Assembly (NCBI GenBank): GCA_963738665.1
Contig: CAVTXL010000002.1
Span: forward strand, 62,001 to 126,000
Origin: JABDGM01 sp963738665
GTDB taxonomy: Bacteria > Planctomycetota > Planctomycetia > Pirellulales > Lacipirellulaceae
Direction: 5' to 3'
Length of the DNA stretch: 64,000 nt
Part shown: piece after piece, positions 28,694 through 38,358 of the stretch
Position numbering within the stretch: the first letter of the stretch is position 1
Layout of the letters: every line of letters begins with the position of its first letter
The notes under the pieces: generated by a model
Told to the model about the DNA's origin: nothing
Databases searched by the model: none
The model's input: the letters and a program-made list of their open reading frames with translations, nothing else
Program-made: the position numbers and the translations under genes

Positions 28694-28848
28694 TAGCAGC
28701 CTGTTGAAAGACGCCGTCGTGGCGTTTTTCAACCTCGCCAAGTGCCGAGCCAAGCTCGTCACGGCTCGCAAAACTGCGACTTCAGTCGCGGTTTTGGCAG
28801 CGCATCCATGCGATGCAGCAGCCCGTCGACTTTTTCAACGGGCTGCTA
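28694..28848 (+). mobile_element. 155-bp MITE-like element, copy 1
   Basis: The ends TAGCAGCCTGTTGAAA (28694) and TTTTTCAACGGGCTGCTA (ending 28848) are imperfect terminal inverted repeats of about 18 bases. Inside are several smaller palindromes, for example AAAACTGCGACT...AGTCGCGGTTTT. The same element, in inverse orientation, is at 46846-46999. It has no protein gene. A transposase for it is not in the window. Confidence 0.8.
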
Positions 28849-28942
28849 GGACTCGTACGAATTCACAAGGAACTATTTTTCGCGATTCTCTTCGAGTTGG
28901 GCAGTTACCAATGACCAAAGGGTGAGGGTTCTGAAGGGCGGT

Positions 28943-30201
28943 TTATCGCGTGCCGCGGGCGGTGGCGAGGTAGTTGGCCAGCCAGGGAGTGGCGACGGCG
29001 CCCAGGATGAACGCGGTTACCAGCGTGGAAGTAGTCTCTAAGTTGACGAGGTCCGCCACGATGCAGCCCACGCCCAAGAGGGCCAGGCCGGCGGCGTACC
29101 AGGTCATGGTGCGGCGCGGCCAGCCGCGGCTGAGCTGGTAGATCGTGACCAGCGGCAGGGCCAGGCCGATCGCGACGATCGCCAGGTCGAAGCCGAGGCC
29201 GAACTGCCAGATCAAGTAGGCGGCCATGCCGATGGCAAAAACCAGGACGCACGCGCCGAACGCAATTCGCGCCGGCGGCGCTGGTCGCGCGTCAGGGCAT
29301 AGCGGCCGAACTTGTTGATGCGGAGAGCCAGGTTGAAGAGTGGATAGGCGTACCAGGTCAAGAGGGCGAACACGATATACGCGATGATGATCGGCATCAG
29401 CCAGGGCGACAGGCTGGGGTTGGAGCTGGCGAGCGAGCGGGCGAGCTGATAGCCGAAATAGCCGCCCAGGACGACGCCCCAGCGGGCCCGCTGGCTGAGG
29501 CGGGACATCCACAGGAAGTAGGCGAGCATCCAGCGGTAGAGCGGATTCTTGGCTTTGAGCGCTTCGACGATGCCGGCCTTGGCGTAGTCGTAGGTGGGAT
29601 CGATGCGGAGCGATTCGCGGAAATGTTCGAGGGCCTCGCGCGGTTTTCGCTGATGGAGCAGGGCCCAGCCCTTGTTGGTGTGGGCGAGGGCGTCGTCGGG
29701 ATTGCGGCGGAGCGCTTCGTCGACGCTGGCGACCGCGTCGGCCTGCCGGCCGAGCTTGGTGAGGGCCATTGTGCGGAGGTGATTCGAGGCTTTGTGCTCG
29801 GCGTCGTGGGCGAGGCCTTCCATCGCGGCGTCGTAGGCGGCCTGCCATTTTTCCTGGCGAAAGAGCGTGGCCGCGAGCTGGGCCGTGTAATCCGGGTCGA
29901 GCGGCGCGAGCTGGATCGCCTCGCGGGCCGAGGCCTCGGCCTCGGGCAGGCGGTTGCGGTGCTCGAGGATGATCGAGCGGCAGTAGTGGGGATAGGGCCA
30001 GCCGGGTTCGAGGACGATCGCCTGCTCGGCGGCCTCTTGGGCCTCATCGAGTTTTTCTTGATGCACCAGGCAGAGGGCCAACAGCGCATGAGCGGCCGGA
30101 TCATGCGGCGACTCGGCTAGCACGCCGCGGACCTCGGCCTCGGCGAGGTCGAACCGCGACTGGTGGTAGAGGAGCTGGGCGCGGGTGAGGTGGGGGGACA
30201 T
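28943..30201 (-). CDS. TPR protein with C-terminal membrane helices, one frameshift
   Basis: About 419 residues from MSPHLTRAQLLYHQSRFDLAEAEV. Roughly six tetratricopeptide repeats cover residues 1-210 (for example DPAAHALLALCLVHQEKLDEAQEAAEQAI). Hydrophobic helices follow at about 230-300. The frame breaks near 29270; the next frame gives IAFGACVLVFAIGMAAYLIWQFGLGFDLAIVAIGLAL and two further helices to the stop at 28943. Third gene of an apparent operon, 35 bases behind a protein of the same design and downstream of a TPR-AAA+ ATPase. It likely is a membrane scaffold for protein-protein contacts. Confidence 0.7.
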
Positions 30202-30236
30202 TTGCGGTGCTCGGTCAGTTTCGGGCAATTTGCCGG

Positions 30237-31478
30237 TCAAATGCAGAGTAGAGTAGAGACGAATGAGACCAATACAGCCACGCCCCACATTGGCAATACG
30301 CTGTCAATAGTGTGCTTATCCATCAGCGCAATGGAAGTAGCCCAAGCAAGTATAACGACAAAGAGCCAGACGAATGCCGCGAAAATTCGCCATATTTGAA
30401 TTTGAGCGTTTACACTCATTAAGAATCTAATGTTCATTGGAAGTAACAAAATAAGGGACACGACATTTGGAGGCCCATACGCGCTCGCGAGCCCAAGTAG
30501 CGTTGCGATGAGTTGAATCAATTGCGCAATCAAAATTCGAAAGACCTCCGGCACCAGCGAATACCAACGGACCTGCAAGTCTCTTTTCCATACAAGTTTG
30601 CCGTAGGTGGTTGCGAACTGGTCGACTGATACGCCTAAGACCAAATAGTTTGCCAATGCTACAAACACAAGCACTATGGCAGTCGGCGGATTCCCAACGG
30701 TCGGATGAATTTTAAGCCTAGCGATGATGAATCCTGTACCTACTGCCGTCCACAATAGCCATTGCTTTAGCGATGACAATCGATCCAGTCGAATGAGTAA
30801 CGGTGAGATTTGGCGGAACGGCGTTGACATTCGGCCGTATGCGGCCGCAATCGACGTTCGATCATGATGAGTGAGTGGATCGAGCCGGCGCGCCTCGAGC
30901 AATAGCGGAAGCGCCTTCTGCGTCATGCCGCCCCGTAGAGCCTGCGTTCCCATTGCCAGCTGCGCACTTGGGCTTTCCGGGGCAATGCTCAGCGCATCTC
31001 TGAGCAGCTCGGTGGCTTCCGCGGACTTACCGAGGTACGTCAAAACTCGTGCGCGAAATACTAATGTGTCGACATGCTGCGGGTTGACCGCCAGAGCATT
31101 GCTTGTAGCCTCAAGTGTCTTCGCATATCTACGCAATTCAAATTCAACCATTCCCAGGTGCAAGAAATAGTCTGCATCACGCTCTAAGCGGAGCGATTCT
31201 AGCGCTGCCTTTTCCGCTTGTTCCAGCTGACCGCGATTCGCCAGAGCGATACTCAGGTTATAGTGCGCGGCCGCAAAATCAGGTGACCGAGAAAGTGCCT
31301 CGCGAAGGTCCCGCTCTGCGTCTCGATAACGTTGCAGACGGATCAGCGCGGCTCCGCGGTTAACAAACGCAAGGGTTGTATGTTCCTCATTGGAGAGTGC
31401 TGAAGTGAAAGCGTCGACGGCCTCACGCCAGCGGCCCAAGTGATACAGCATCATGCCGCGTTCGAAGTGCTTCCCCAT
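30237..31478 (-). CDS. TPR protein with C-terminal membrane domain
   Basis: About 413 residues from MGKHFERGMMLYHLGRWREAVDAF. At least five TPRs lie at residues 1-190 (AFVNRGAALIRLQRYRDAERDLREAL, AHYNLSIALANRGQLEQAEKAALESL). Then come four or five hydrophobic helices (LLWTAVGTGFIIARL, AIVLVFVALANYLVLGV, FAAFVWLFVVILAWATSIAL, VLPMWGVAVLVSFVSTLL). The start lies 11 bases after the AAA+ gene. The membrane part is less GC-rich than its neighbours, which may mean faster evolution or different origin. Function unknown. Confidence 0.7.
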   Translation of the reverse strand: MGKHFERGMMLYHLGRWREAVDAFTSALSNEEHTTLAFVNRGAALIRLQRYRDAERDLREALSRSPDFAAAHYNLSIALANRGQLEQAEKAALESLRLERDADYFLHLGMVEFELRRYAKTLEATSNALAVNPQHVDTLVFRARVLTYLGKSAEATELLRDALSIAPESPSAQLAMGTQALRGGMTQKALPLLLEARRLDPLTHHDRTSIAAAYGRMSTPFRQISPLLIRLDRLSSLKQWLLWTAVGTGFIIARLKIHPTVGNPPTAIVLVFVALANYLVLGVSVDQFATTYGKLVWKRDLQVRWYSLVPEVFRILIAQLIQLIATLLGLASAYGPPNVVSLILLLPMNIRFLMSVNAQIQIWRIFAAFVWLFVVILAWATSIALMDKHTIDSVLPMWGVAVLVSFVSTLLCI

Positions 31479-31489
31479 CCGCCGCGCCC

Positions 31490-32848
31490 CTACAGCTTCA
31501 AATACTTCAGAATCTCGTCGTACGTGCCGCCTTGGTTGCTGTAGAGGGCGTAGTTGCGGGCGGTGGCGAACCATTCGCGGGTCGACGGTTTGACGGCGGC
31601 TGCGGCGGTGAGGAGGTCTTTGGTGCGCAGTGGGGCGAGCTGGCCGGTTTTCATCGCGTCGCGGAGCTTGGCTTCGACGGCCTGGTCAACGACTGCTTTC
31701 AGGTCGGCACCGGAAAAGTCGGCTGTCTTTTTGGCGAGCTGGTCGAAGTCGACGTTGTCGGACGGCTTGCCGGTGAGCATCAGTTGCAAGATGGCGGCCC
31801 GGGCGGGGGCGTCGGGCGGGGGGACGAAGACGATGCGGTCGAAGCGGCCCGGGCGGCGGAAGGCGTTGTCGAGGTGCCAGGGGGCGTTCGTGGCCGCGAG
31901 GATGAGGAGGCCCTCGTTGTTCGCGCCGACGCCGTCGAGCTCGGCCAGGAACTGGTTGATCAAATGGCGGCCGCCGTGGTGGCGCATGTCGGCCCGGCTG
32001 GCGCCGAGGGCGTCGACCTCGTCGAAAAAGAGCACGCAGGGCTGGTTGCGGCGGCCCTGCTCGAACAGCTCGTGCAAGTTCTTCTCGCTGCTGCCGATCC
32101 ACATGTCGAGCACGTCGCTGATTCCGACCGAGAGGAAGCCGGCCTCGACCTCGCCGGCCGTGGCGCGGGCGAGGTAGGTTTTGCCGCAGCCGGGTGGGCC
32201 GTAGAGGAGGATGCCGCCGCCCGCCTTTTTGCCATAGGCCTGGAACATCTCTGGATGGGCCAGCGGCAGGATGATCTTCATGCGGATCTCTTCCTTGACC
32301 GGCTCCATGCCGCCGACGTCGTGGAAGGTGATTTTCGGGCGCTCGATGTCGGCCTCGATGGAATCGGGCGGCAGGTCGCCGGCCCGCTGGCGGACGCGGC
32401 CATCGACGACTTCGTCTTCGTCGTAACCGGGCTGCGGCTTCGGCGAGACGCCCAGCTCGCGGGCCAGGTCGGCGTCGGCCGCGGTGGCGTCGAGATCGAG
32501 GGCCTGGCGATATTGGTAGGCGGCCCGCTGCGTTTCGCCGGCGCGGAGCAGCAGCCGGGCGTGCCAGACGTAGGCGGCGGCAGGCGGGTCGGATTGTTCG
32601 AGGAGGTCTTCGATCACCACGAGGGCGGGCGAATTCTTTCGCTGCTGATAGTAGGCGGCGGCGAGGCCGAGCTTGAGATCGCCGTTGTGGGGGGCGATTT
32701 TGAGGGCGTCGCGATAGGCGGCCTCAGCCTCGTCGAAGCGGCCCAGCCTGGTGAGCGACTCGGCCAGGTGCTTGTGGAGGGGGATGTTGTCGGGCGAGAC
32801 GCGGAGCGCTTCGCGGAGGGCGGCGATCGAGTCGTCGGAGGGGATCAT
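31490..32848 (-). CDS. TPR-AAA+ ATPase
   Basis: A protein of 452 residues. Residues 1-125 are TPRs (LHKHLAESLTRLGRFDEAEAAYRDAL). Residues 170-420 are a classic-clade AAA+ module: DVGGMEPVKEEIRMKI, Walker A GPPGCGKT, pore-loop region near DMWIGSSEKNLHELF, Walker B VLFFDEVDAL, sensor 1 ILAATNAPW and arginine fingers in FRRPGRFDR. The C-terminus ends in SNQGGTYDEILKYLKL. The module resembles the Cdc48/spastin/Vps4 group, whose hexamers pull on proteins. First gene of a three-gene operon with two TPR membrane proteins, suggesting an ATPase that works at the membrane through TPR adaptors. Confidence 0.8.
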   Translation of the reverse strand: MIPSDDSIAALREALRVSPDNIPLHKHLAESLTRLGRFDEAEAAYRDALKIAPHNGDLKLGLAAAYYQQRKNSPALVVIEDLLEQSDPPAAAYVWHARLLLRAGETQRAAYQYRQALDLDATAADADLARELGVSPKPQPGYDEDEVVDGRVRQRAGDLPPDSIEADIERPKITFHDVGGMEPVKEEIRMKIILPLAHPEMFQAYGKKAGGGILLYGPPGCGKTYLARATAGEVEAGFLSVGISDVLDMWIGSSEKNLHELFEQGRRNQPCVLFFDEVDALGASRADMRHHGGRHLINQFLAELDGVGANNEGLLILAATNAPWHLDNAFRRPGRFDRIVFVPPPDAPARAAILQLMLTGKPSDNVDFDQLAKKTADFSGADLKAVVDQAVEAKLRDAMKTGQLAPLRTKDLLTAAAAVKPSTREWFATARNYALYSNQGGTYDEILKYLKL

Positions 32849-32940
32849 ATCGGCGGCCTGCCGGGGGCGATAATGGATACGCGTTAGCTTAGCCGATGGG
32901 CGAGCGCGTGGAAACGGGCGGGCCGGGGCGGTCGTCTGGG

Positions 32941-32999
32941 GGCTCGGTTGGGAGACCGGGCTCGACGAGCGGTTCGGTTAGGAGACCGGGCTCGACGCG
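32941..32999. repeat. two-copy direct repeat
   Basis: The phrase GGAGACCGGGCTCGACG occurs at 32951-32967 and again at 32980-32996, with similar flanks, a period of 29 bases. It lies upstream of the TPR-AAA+ gene in a 284-base gap that otherwise shows nothing recognisable. Confidence 0.55.
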
Positions 33000-33104
33000 C
33001 ACTCATGCTCGGAAGCCATCTGCGACGACCGGCGAACGGCAAGTGAGCAATGGGCCCCCTGCCGCTTCGAAGCAGCGGATCGACGGCGCGGACGTCCAGC
33101 CGTT

Positions 33105-33136
33105 GGCTGCTACGGCATGCGGAGCGGGCCTGCTAC
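33105..33136. repeat. half copy of the GTAGCAGG/GCACACGGAGCG palindrome family
   Basis: CTACGGCATGCGGAGCGGGC and the end CCTGCTAC resemble one arm of the palindrome inside the hydrolase at 43930-43975. On the minus strand its terminal GTAG supplies the TAG stop codon of the MORN-repeat gene. Confidence 0.5.
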
Positions 33137-33981
33137 AATAAGCCCTTCTTCTCAGAGACGAGCAGGCCGTCTTTGTACTCTTGGATCGTTTTCGCGCCGT
33201 CTTGCCAGCGGGTGGTCGTACCGTTGAGCTTGCCGTCGGCCCAGTTCGACTCCGACAGCGTGCTGCCGTCTTCTTTCCATTGGGTGATCGTGCCGTGACG
33301 GACATTTTGCTTAAAGGACGCCTGCAATTGCAATTGGCCGTTGGGAAACCAGGTCTTCCAGATGCCGTCGGCTTTTCCCATGGAGTACGCCTCTAGGCGG
33401 AGGGGTTGTTTGCCGGCGTCGTCGTAGATGACCCATGTCCCGTCGCGGAGGCCGTCGGCGAACGAATGCTTCGCGGCCAGCGTGCCATCGGCGCGAAAGA
33501 CGTCCCACTGGCCGTTGAGCTGGCCGTTGCGGTAGGTCACCTTGCGGTTGAGCTGCCCGTTGTCGAACCAATAGGTCCATTCGCCTTCGCGGCGGCCATC
33601 GCGAAACTGGCCCTCGATGAACTTTTTGCCGCCGGGATGAAATTCGTGATAATAACCGTCCGAATCGAAGTGATCGTCGGAATACTTGGCGATCACTCGT
33701 TCGACGCGGAGGGAGCCGTCTGGAAATTTGTCGGAGACCACGTCACGGTTGACGATCGAGGGGGCCACGACGACTTGCTTTTCGTCGAGGTAAATCGGCG
33801 GGCCTTTGTAGGGCTCAATGCGGACTCGATCGTCGACGCTTCGAATGCTGGGGGGCGGTGAGGCGGGCGTCGATTTGGTTGCGCTGCCCTGGGCTGCGGA
33901 GAAGCCGGCGGCAACCAGCGGGCCGGCCGCGGCGATGAGGCAGGCGAAGAAAGGGCGGCGGCGTGAGTGGTCGGTGCGCAT
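33133..33981 (-). CDS. secreted MORN-repeat protein (YwqK-like)
   Basis: A protein of about 282 residues from MRTDHSRRRPFFACLIAAAG with a signal peptide ending near FSAAQG. From about residue 100 there are at least seven MORN-type units of about 22 residues: GKKFIEGQFRDGRREGEWTY, DNGQLNRKVTYRNGQLNGQW, DGTLAAKHSFADGLRDGTW and so on. These beta-hairpin repeats bind partners or membranes. YwqK-like antitoxin annotation is common for this pattern but nothing here shows a toxin. The first 38 codons of the longer frame (to 34095) do not look coding. Confidence 0.75.
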   Translation of the reverse strand: MRTDHSRRRPFFACLIAAAGPLVAAGFSAAQGSATKSTPASPPPSIRSVDDRVRIEPYKGPPIYLDEKQVVVAPSIVNRDVVSDKFPDGSLRVERVIAKYSDDHFDSDGYYHEFHPGGKKFIEGQFRDGRREGEWTYWFDNGQLNRKVTYRNGQLNGQWDVFRADGTLAAKHSFADGLRDGTWVIYDDAGKQPLRLEAYSMGKADGIWKTWFPNGQLQLQASFKQNVRHGTITQWKEDGSTLSESNWADGKLNGTTTRWQDGAKTIQEYKDGLLVSEKKGLL

Positions 33982-34189
33982 CGTGTTCCTGTGCGGGGGA
34001 GTGCAGTTGCGGATGAGGCCCGGCAGGCGACGTTGGGGAAAAGCCGCGGCGCCGATTGTTTCATTATGCCGCGGCCCGACCGAGGCGTCTAGCAATCAGC
34101 GGCTGCGGAGCGGGTTCTGACGGTGGCGCCGGTTATGCAAAACCGGGAGGGGCACGTGGCCGTGCCGGACGCGTGGCGCGGTGGACAGT

Positions 34190-35492
34190 TTAGCGGCGCC
34201 AATGGGCGGGCAGGACGGCGTTTTTGGGGATTACGAGGATGCCGTCGAGCATTTCCCAGTGCTTGCCGCCGATGCGCTCGAGCTGGCGTGGATCGGCAAT
34301 GGCTTGGGCGCCGGCGCCGATGTGGCAATTCTTGTCGACGATCGCCCCCTCGATCGTCGCGCCGTCGCCGATGCCGATCGGCGGGCGGCCTTCACGCTGG
34401 TCGGCGGTGAGTGCGGCGGGCGTTTCGTAGAAATCGGCGCCCATGATCACGGAGTTGCGAATGGTGACATTGCGGCCGATGCTGGCAGCGAAGACCGATG
34501 ATGCTATTTTCGATCGTCGTCCCTTCACCGATGACGCAGCCATCGGCCACCAGGCTGTGGCGGATCGTGGCGCCGTCCATTCGCGTGGGGGGAAGCGAGC
34601 GGGTACGGGTGTAGATGGGCGCTGTGGATGAGGCCAGGTCGAAGGGCGGATTCGGCTGGGCGAGCTGCAGATTGGCGTCGTAGAACGAGCGGATCGTGCC
34701 GATGTCTTCCCAGTAGCCGTCGAAAACGTGAACTTGCACCTTGCCGCGAGCGGATCGAGGCGGGGAAGACTTCTTTGCCGAAGTCGTGGTAGCTGGTCTT
34801 GTCGAGGGCGGCCGATGAGCGTTTCGCGATTGAACAGGTAGATGCCCATGCTGGCCAGGCAATCGCGGCCGGCGGCGTCGATGCCGCGGCGGTCGAACCA
34901 CGCGGCCTCCATCGTGACGTCCTTCAGCTCGGCCTCGGTTTTGGGTTTTTCGAGGAAGCCGACGACGCGGCCGGTGTCGTCGACGCGCATGATGCCCAGG
35001 GCCGAGGCGGCTCGCAGCGATCGACCGGCTTGGCGGCGATCGTGACGTCGGCGCCGGCGGCCTGGTGCGTTTCGAGCATCTGGCGGAAGTCCATGCGGTA
35101 GAGCTGATCGCCCGAGAGGATAGCACGTATTGGCAACCGGGCTGCATGAGGTACCGCAGGTTTTTGCGGACGGCGTCGGCCGTGCCCTGGTACCAATCGT
35201 GCTTGTCGTCGGGCTGGTCGATCGTCTGCTGGGCGGCCAGGATTTCGACGAAGCCGCCGCTGAAGTTATCAAAGCGGTAGGCGCCGCGGATGTGGCGGTG
35301 CAGACTCACCGACATGAACTGGGTGAGGACGTAGATCTGGTTGATGCCGCTGTTGAGGCAGTTCGAGAGGGGGATGTCGATGAGGCGATATTTGCCGGCC
35401 AGCGGCACAGCGGGCTTCGAGCGATAGCTGGTGAGCGGCTGCAGCCGCGTGCCGCGGCCACCACCGAGAACAACAGCGACGACGTTTTTCAT
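34190..35492 (-). CDS. glgC: glucose-1-phosphate adenylyltransferase, broken by at least five frameshifts
   Basis: Across three frames the full enzyme can be read. The ATP-binding start is VVLGGGRGTRLQPLTSYRSKPAVPLAGKYRLIDIP. Next come SGDQLYRMDFRQML (catalytic Asp region), VVGFLEKPKTEAEL (sugar-binding Lys), FDGYWEDIGTIRSFYDANL and a left-handed beta helix. The end is DGATIEGAIVDKNCHIG...HWEMLDGILVIPKNAVLP. It makes ADP-glucose for glycogen. Breaks lie near 35125, 35010, 34805, 34750 and 34490. So many shifts in 1.3 kb, with every conserved block present, point to poor consensus sequence, though decay cannot be excluded. Confidence 0.85.
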
Positions 35493-35510
35493 GGAGGCGC
35501 TCGTGGCAGA

Positions 35511-35600
35511 AATGCACTAAATGCTCAATGAAAAATGAAAAATGAGGGACTTCTGCGGTAGCTACACTTCATTTTGCATTTTTGCACTCGTCTCTCATTT
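35511..35600. repeat. AT-rich period-7 array in inverted pair (word AAAATGA)
   Basis: AATGCAC, TAAATGC, TCAATGA and AAAATGA (twice) run from 35511 to 35545. TTCATTT, TGCATTT and TTGCACT run back from 35568 to 35588. It fills the space between the glgC start and the leuS stop codon and closely resembles the array at 45091-45190. Confidence 0.8.
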
Positions 35601-38274
35601 AACAACAAAACTTACCAGCCGCCCCGGCACGGCGATCACCTTTACAATTTGCTTTCCCGCTGTCAGCTCAATCACTCGTACGTCGGCGCGGGCTGCTGCT
35701 TCAAGTGCGTTCGCGTCCGCCTCAGCCGGCACGGTGATTTTGGATCGGACCTTGCCATTGATCTGGACCGGAATGTCGGTAGTATCCGCTTTTGCCAGGG
35801 CTGGGTCAAATTTCGGCCAGTTCTTGTAGGCCAGAGTGCCGGTGTGGCCGAGGGTCTGCCAGAGTTCTTCGGCGATGTGAGGCGCGAACGGGGCCAGCAG
35901 CAGCACGAAGGGTTCGAGGACGGCCCGCGGCCGCTCCGGCAGTTTGGTGAAAAAGTTCGTGAACTCGATCAGGCGGGCAATGGCCGTGTTGAACTTGAGC
36001 CTGTCGATGTCGAGCGTGACGGCTTCGATCGTGCGGTGCAGGACGCGGTTTTCTTCGTCGGTGGGCGAGCGGTCGACGACGCCGGCGTTCAACTCAATAG
36101 TTTCAGCTCGCTCGTCGAGGATCAGTCGCCAGACGCGGTTGAGGAAGTTGAACACGCCGTTGACGTCCTGCATGCTCCAGGGCTTGGTGTCTTCCAAGGG
36201 GCCCATGTACATTTCGTAGAGGCGCAAGGAGTCGGCCCCGTATTCTTTGACGATGGCGTCGGGGTTGATGACGTTGCCGCGGCTCTTACTCATCTTTTCG
36301 CCGTTCTCGCCCAGAATCATGCCCTGGTTGACGAGCTTTTGGAACGGCTCTTTCGTGCTGACTATACCGCGGTCGTAGAGCACCTTGTGCCAGAAGCGGG
36401 CGTATAGCAGATGCAGCACGGCGTGCTCGGCGCCGCCGACGTAGAGGTCGACCGGCATCCAGGCCTTTTCAATCGACGGATCGATCGGGGCCTTGTCGTT
36501 CCTCGGATCGAGAAAGCGGAGGTAGTACCAGCACGAGCCGGCCCACTGGGGCATTGTGTTCGTTTCGCGCTTATATTTTTTGCCGTCGATCGTCGGGTAG
36601 AGCCAATCGACGGGCGCTTGGTCGAGCGGCGGCTCGGGCCGGCCGTGGGGTTTGAAGTCTTCGAGATGGGGCAAGTCGACGGGCAGGTCCTGTTCGTCGA
36701 CGGCGCGGACGCGGCCGGTCGGCTGGCCGCCTTGGTCGAGCTCGTGCAGGATAGGGAAAGGTTCGCCCCAGAAGCGCTGGCGGGAGAAGAGCCAATCGCG
36801 GAGTTTGTAGTTGACGGCTTTGCGTCCGAGGCCCTGTTGAGCCAGGTCGTCGGTGATTCGTTTTTTGAATTCTGCCGTTGTAAGGCCGGTGTAATCGCCC
36901 GAGTTGATGGCGGTGCCTTCGTCGGCGAAGCAACGATTGCCCGCCAGCACTTCATTACGCTCGGCCGCGGAAACAGATTTGCCGGGATCGACGACGGCAG
37001 CGATATCCAGGCTGCAAACTGCCCAGCAAACTCGAAATCACGTTCATCATGGGCCGGAACCGCCATGATGGCCCCCGTGCCGTAGCTGATGAGAACGTAA
37101 TCGGCGATCCAAATCGGCACCGGCTGTCGGCTGACCGGGTTTATTGCGTAGCTTCCGGTAAACACGCCCGTTTTGTCCTTGGCCAGCTCGGTGCGGTCGA
37201 GGTCGCTCTTACGAGCGGCCGCCTCGCAGTATTCCGTGACGGCGGCGGCATTGTCGGCCGTCGTCAACCGTTTGACGAACGGATGTTCCGGCGCGATGAC
37301 CATATATGTCGCGCCAAACAGCGTGTCGGGGCGCGTGGTGTAAATGCGGAGGACATCATCTGAAGGCTTGCGCGGGAAGCCGGACGTACTCCGCTCCCTC
37401 TGCCGGTTGGCGAATTCGGCATTGGCAGAGCCGGTGACGCCGAGCCCGTGGCGCCAATGTAGAAGTCAACCTCCGCCCCTTCGCTTCGGCCGATCCAGTT
37501 GCGTTGCAGCAGCTTGATGCCTTCGGACCAATCGAGCGATGCCAGGTCGTTTTCCAAGCGATCGGCGTAAGCAGTAATCCGCAATTTCCATTGGCGCAGG
37601 GGCATGCGGACGACCGGGTGACCACCGACTTCGCTCTTGCCGTCGACCACTTCTTCATTGGCGAGCACCGTCCCGAGGGCCGGGCACCAATTCACCGGGG
37701 CTTCGTTTTGATAGGCCAGGCGGTGCTCGTCTTGATAGGCGCGGATCGCGTTTTCGCCTTGCGATTTCACAGCAGGTGGAATCGGTAGCTCGCGAATTGG
37801 CCGGCCGCGCTGCTGGTCGGGGTCGAACCACGTGTCATAGATTTGCAGAAAGATCCATTGCGTCCAGCGGAAGTAATCGACGTCGGTCGTGGCCAGCTCG
37901 CGGCTCCAATCGTAGGAGAAGCCGAGCGACTTGAGTTGGCGGCGGAACGTCTGAATGTTTTTTTCCGTGCGGCTGCGGGGGTGTTCGCCCGTTTTGATGG
38001 CGTGCTCCTCGGCCGGCAGGCCAAAGGCGTCGAAGCCCATCGGGTGGATCACGCTTTTGCCCTGCATGCGGGCGGCCCGGCTGACGATGTCCGTGGCCGT
38101 GTATCCTTCGGGGTGGCCGACGTGCAGGCCGTCGCCGCTGGGGTAGGGAAACATGTCGAGCACGTAGAGCTTCGCCGTGCCCGGCTTGGGCAGGCGGGGG
38201 GCGGCGAAGGTCTGGTTTTGTTCCCAGTAGGCTTGCCAGCGGGGCTCGATCGTGGCGGGGTTGTAACGGGGCAT
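35595..38274 (-). CDS. leuS: leucyl-tRNA synthetase, two frameshifts
   Basis: About 893 residues over three frames. The start MPRYNPATIEPRWQAYWEQN is followed by the HIGH-type motif in DMFPYPSGDGLHVGHPEGYTA. The CP1 editing domain includes TTRPDTLFGATYMVIAPEH and GTGAIMAVPAHDERDFEFA. The KMSKS motif is NGEKMSKSRGNV. The anticodon-binding helices and a C-terminal domain end in VKVIAVPGRLVSFVVK. It charges tRNA-Leu and is essential, so the breaks near 37360 and 37020 are probably sequence errors. Zinc-1 knuckle residues are not obvious. Confidence 0.93.
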
Positions 38275-38280
38275 GAAGAA

Positions 38281-38315
38281 AGGGAGCAGGGGTGAAGGGG
38301 CAGGGTTCAGGGGTT
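38281..38315. repeat. period-7 array (words starting AGGG)
   Basis: AGGGAGC, AGGGGTG, AAGGGGC, AGGGTTC and AGGGGTT follow directly from 38281 to 38315, seven bases upstream of the leuS start codon. Confidence 0.6.
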
Positions 38316-38358
38316 CGTCGGTCCCTGTTTTGCCTTGATTTTGCGATCTATCTTACCG

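Noticed and set aside
31532..32887. 451-codon open frame on the plus strand
   Set aside because: Antisense of the TPR-AAA+ gene; its sequence is low-complexity Val/Gly/Asp-rich and has no domain.
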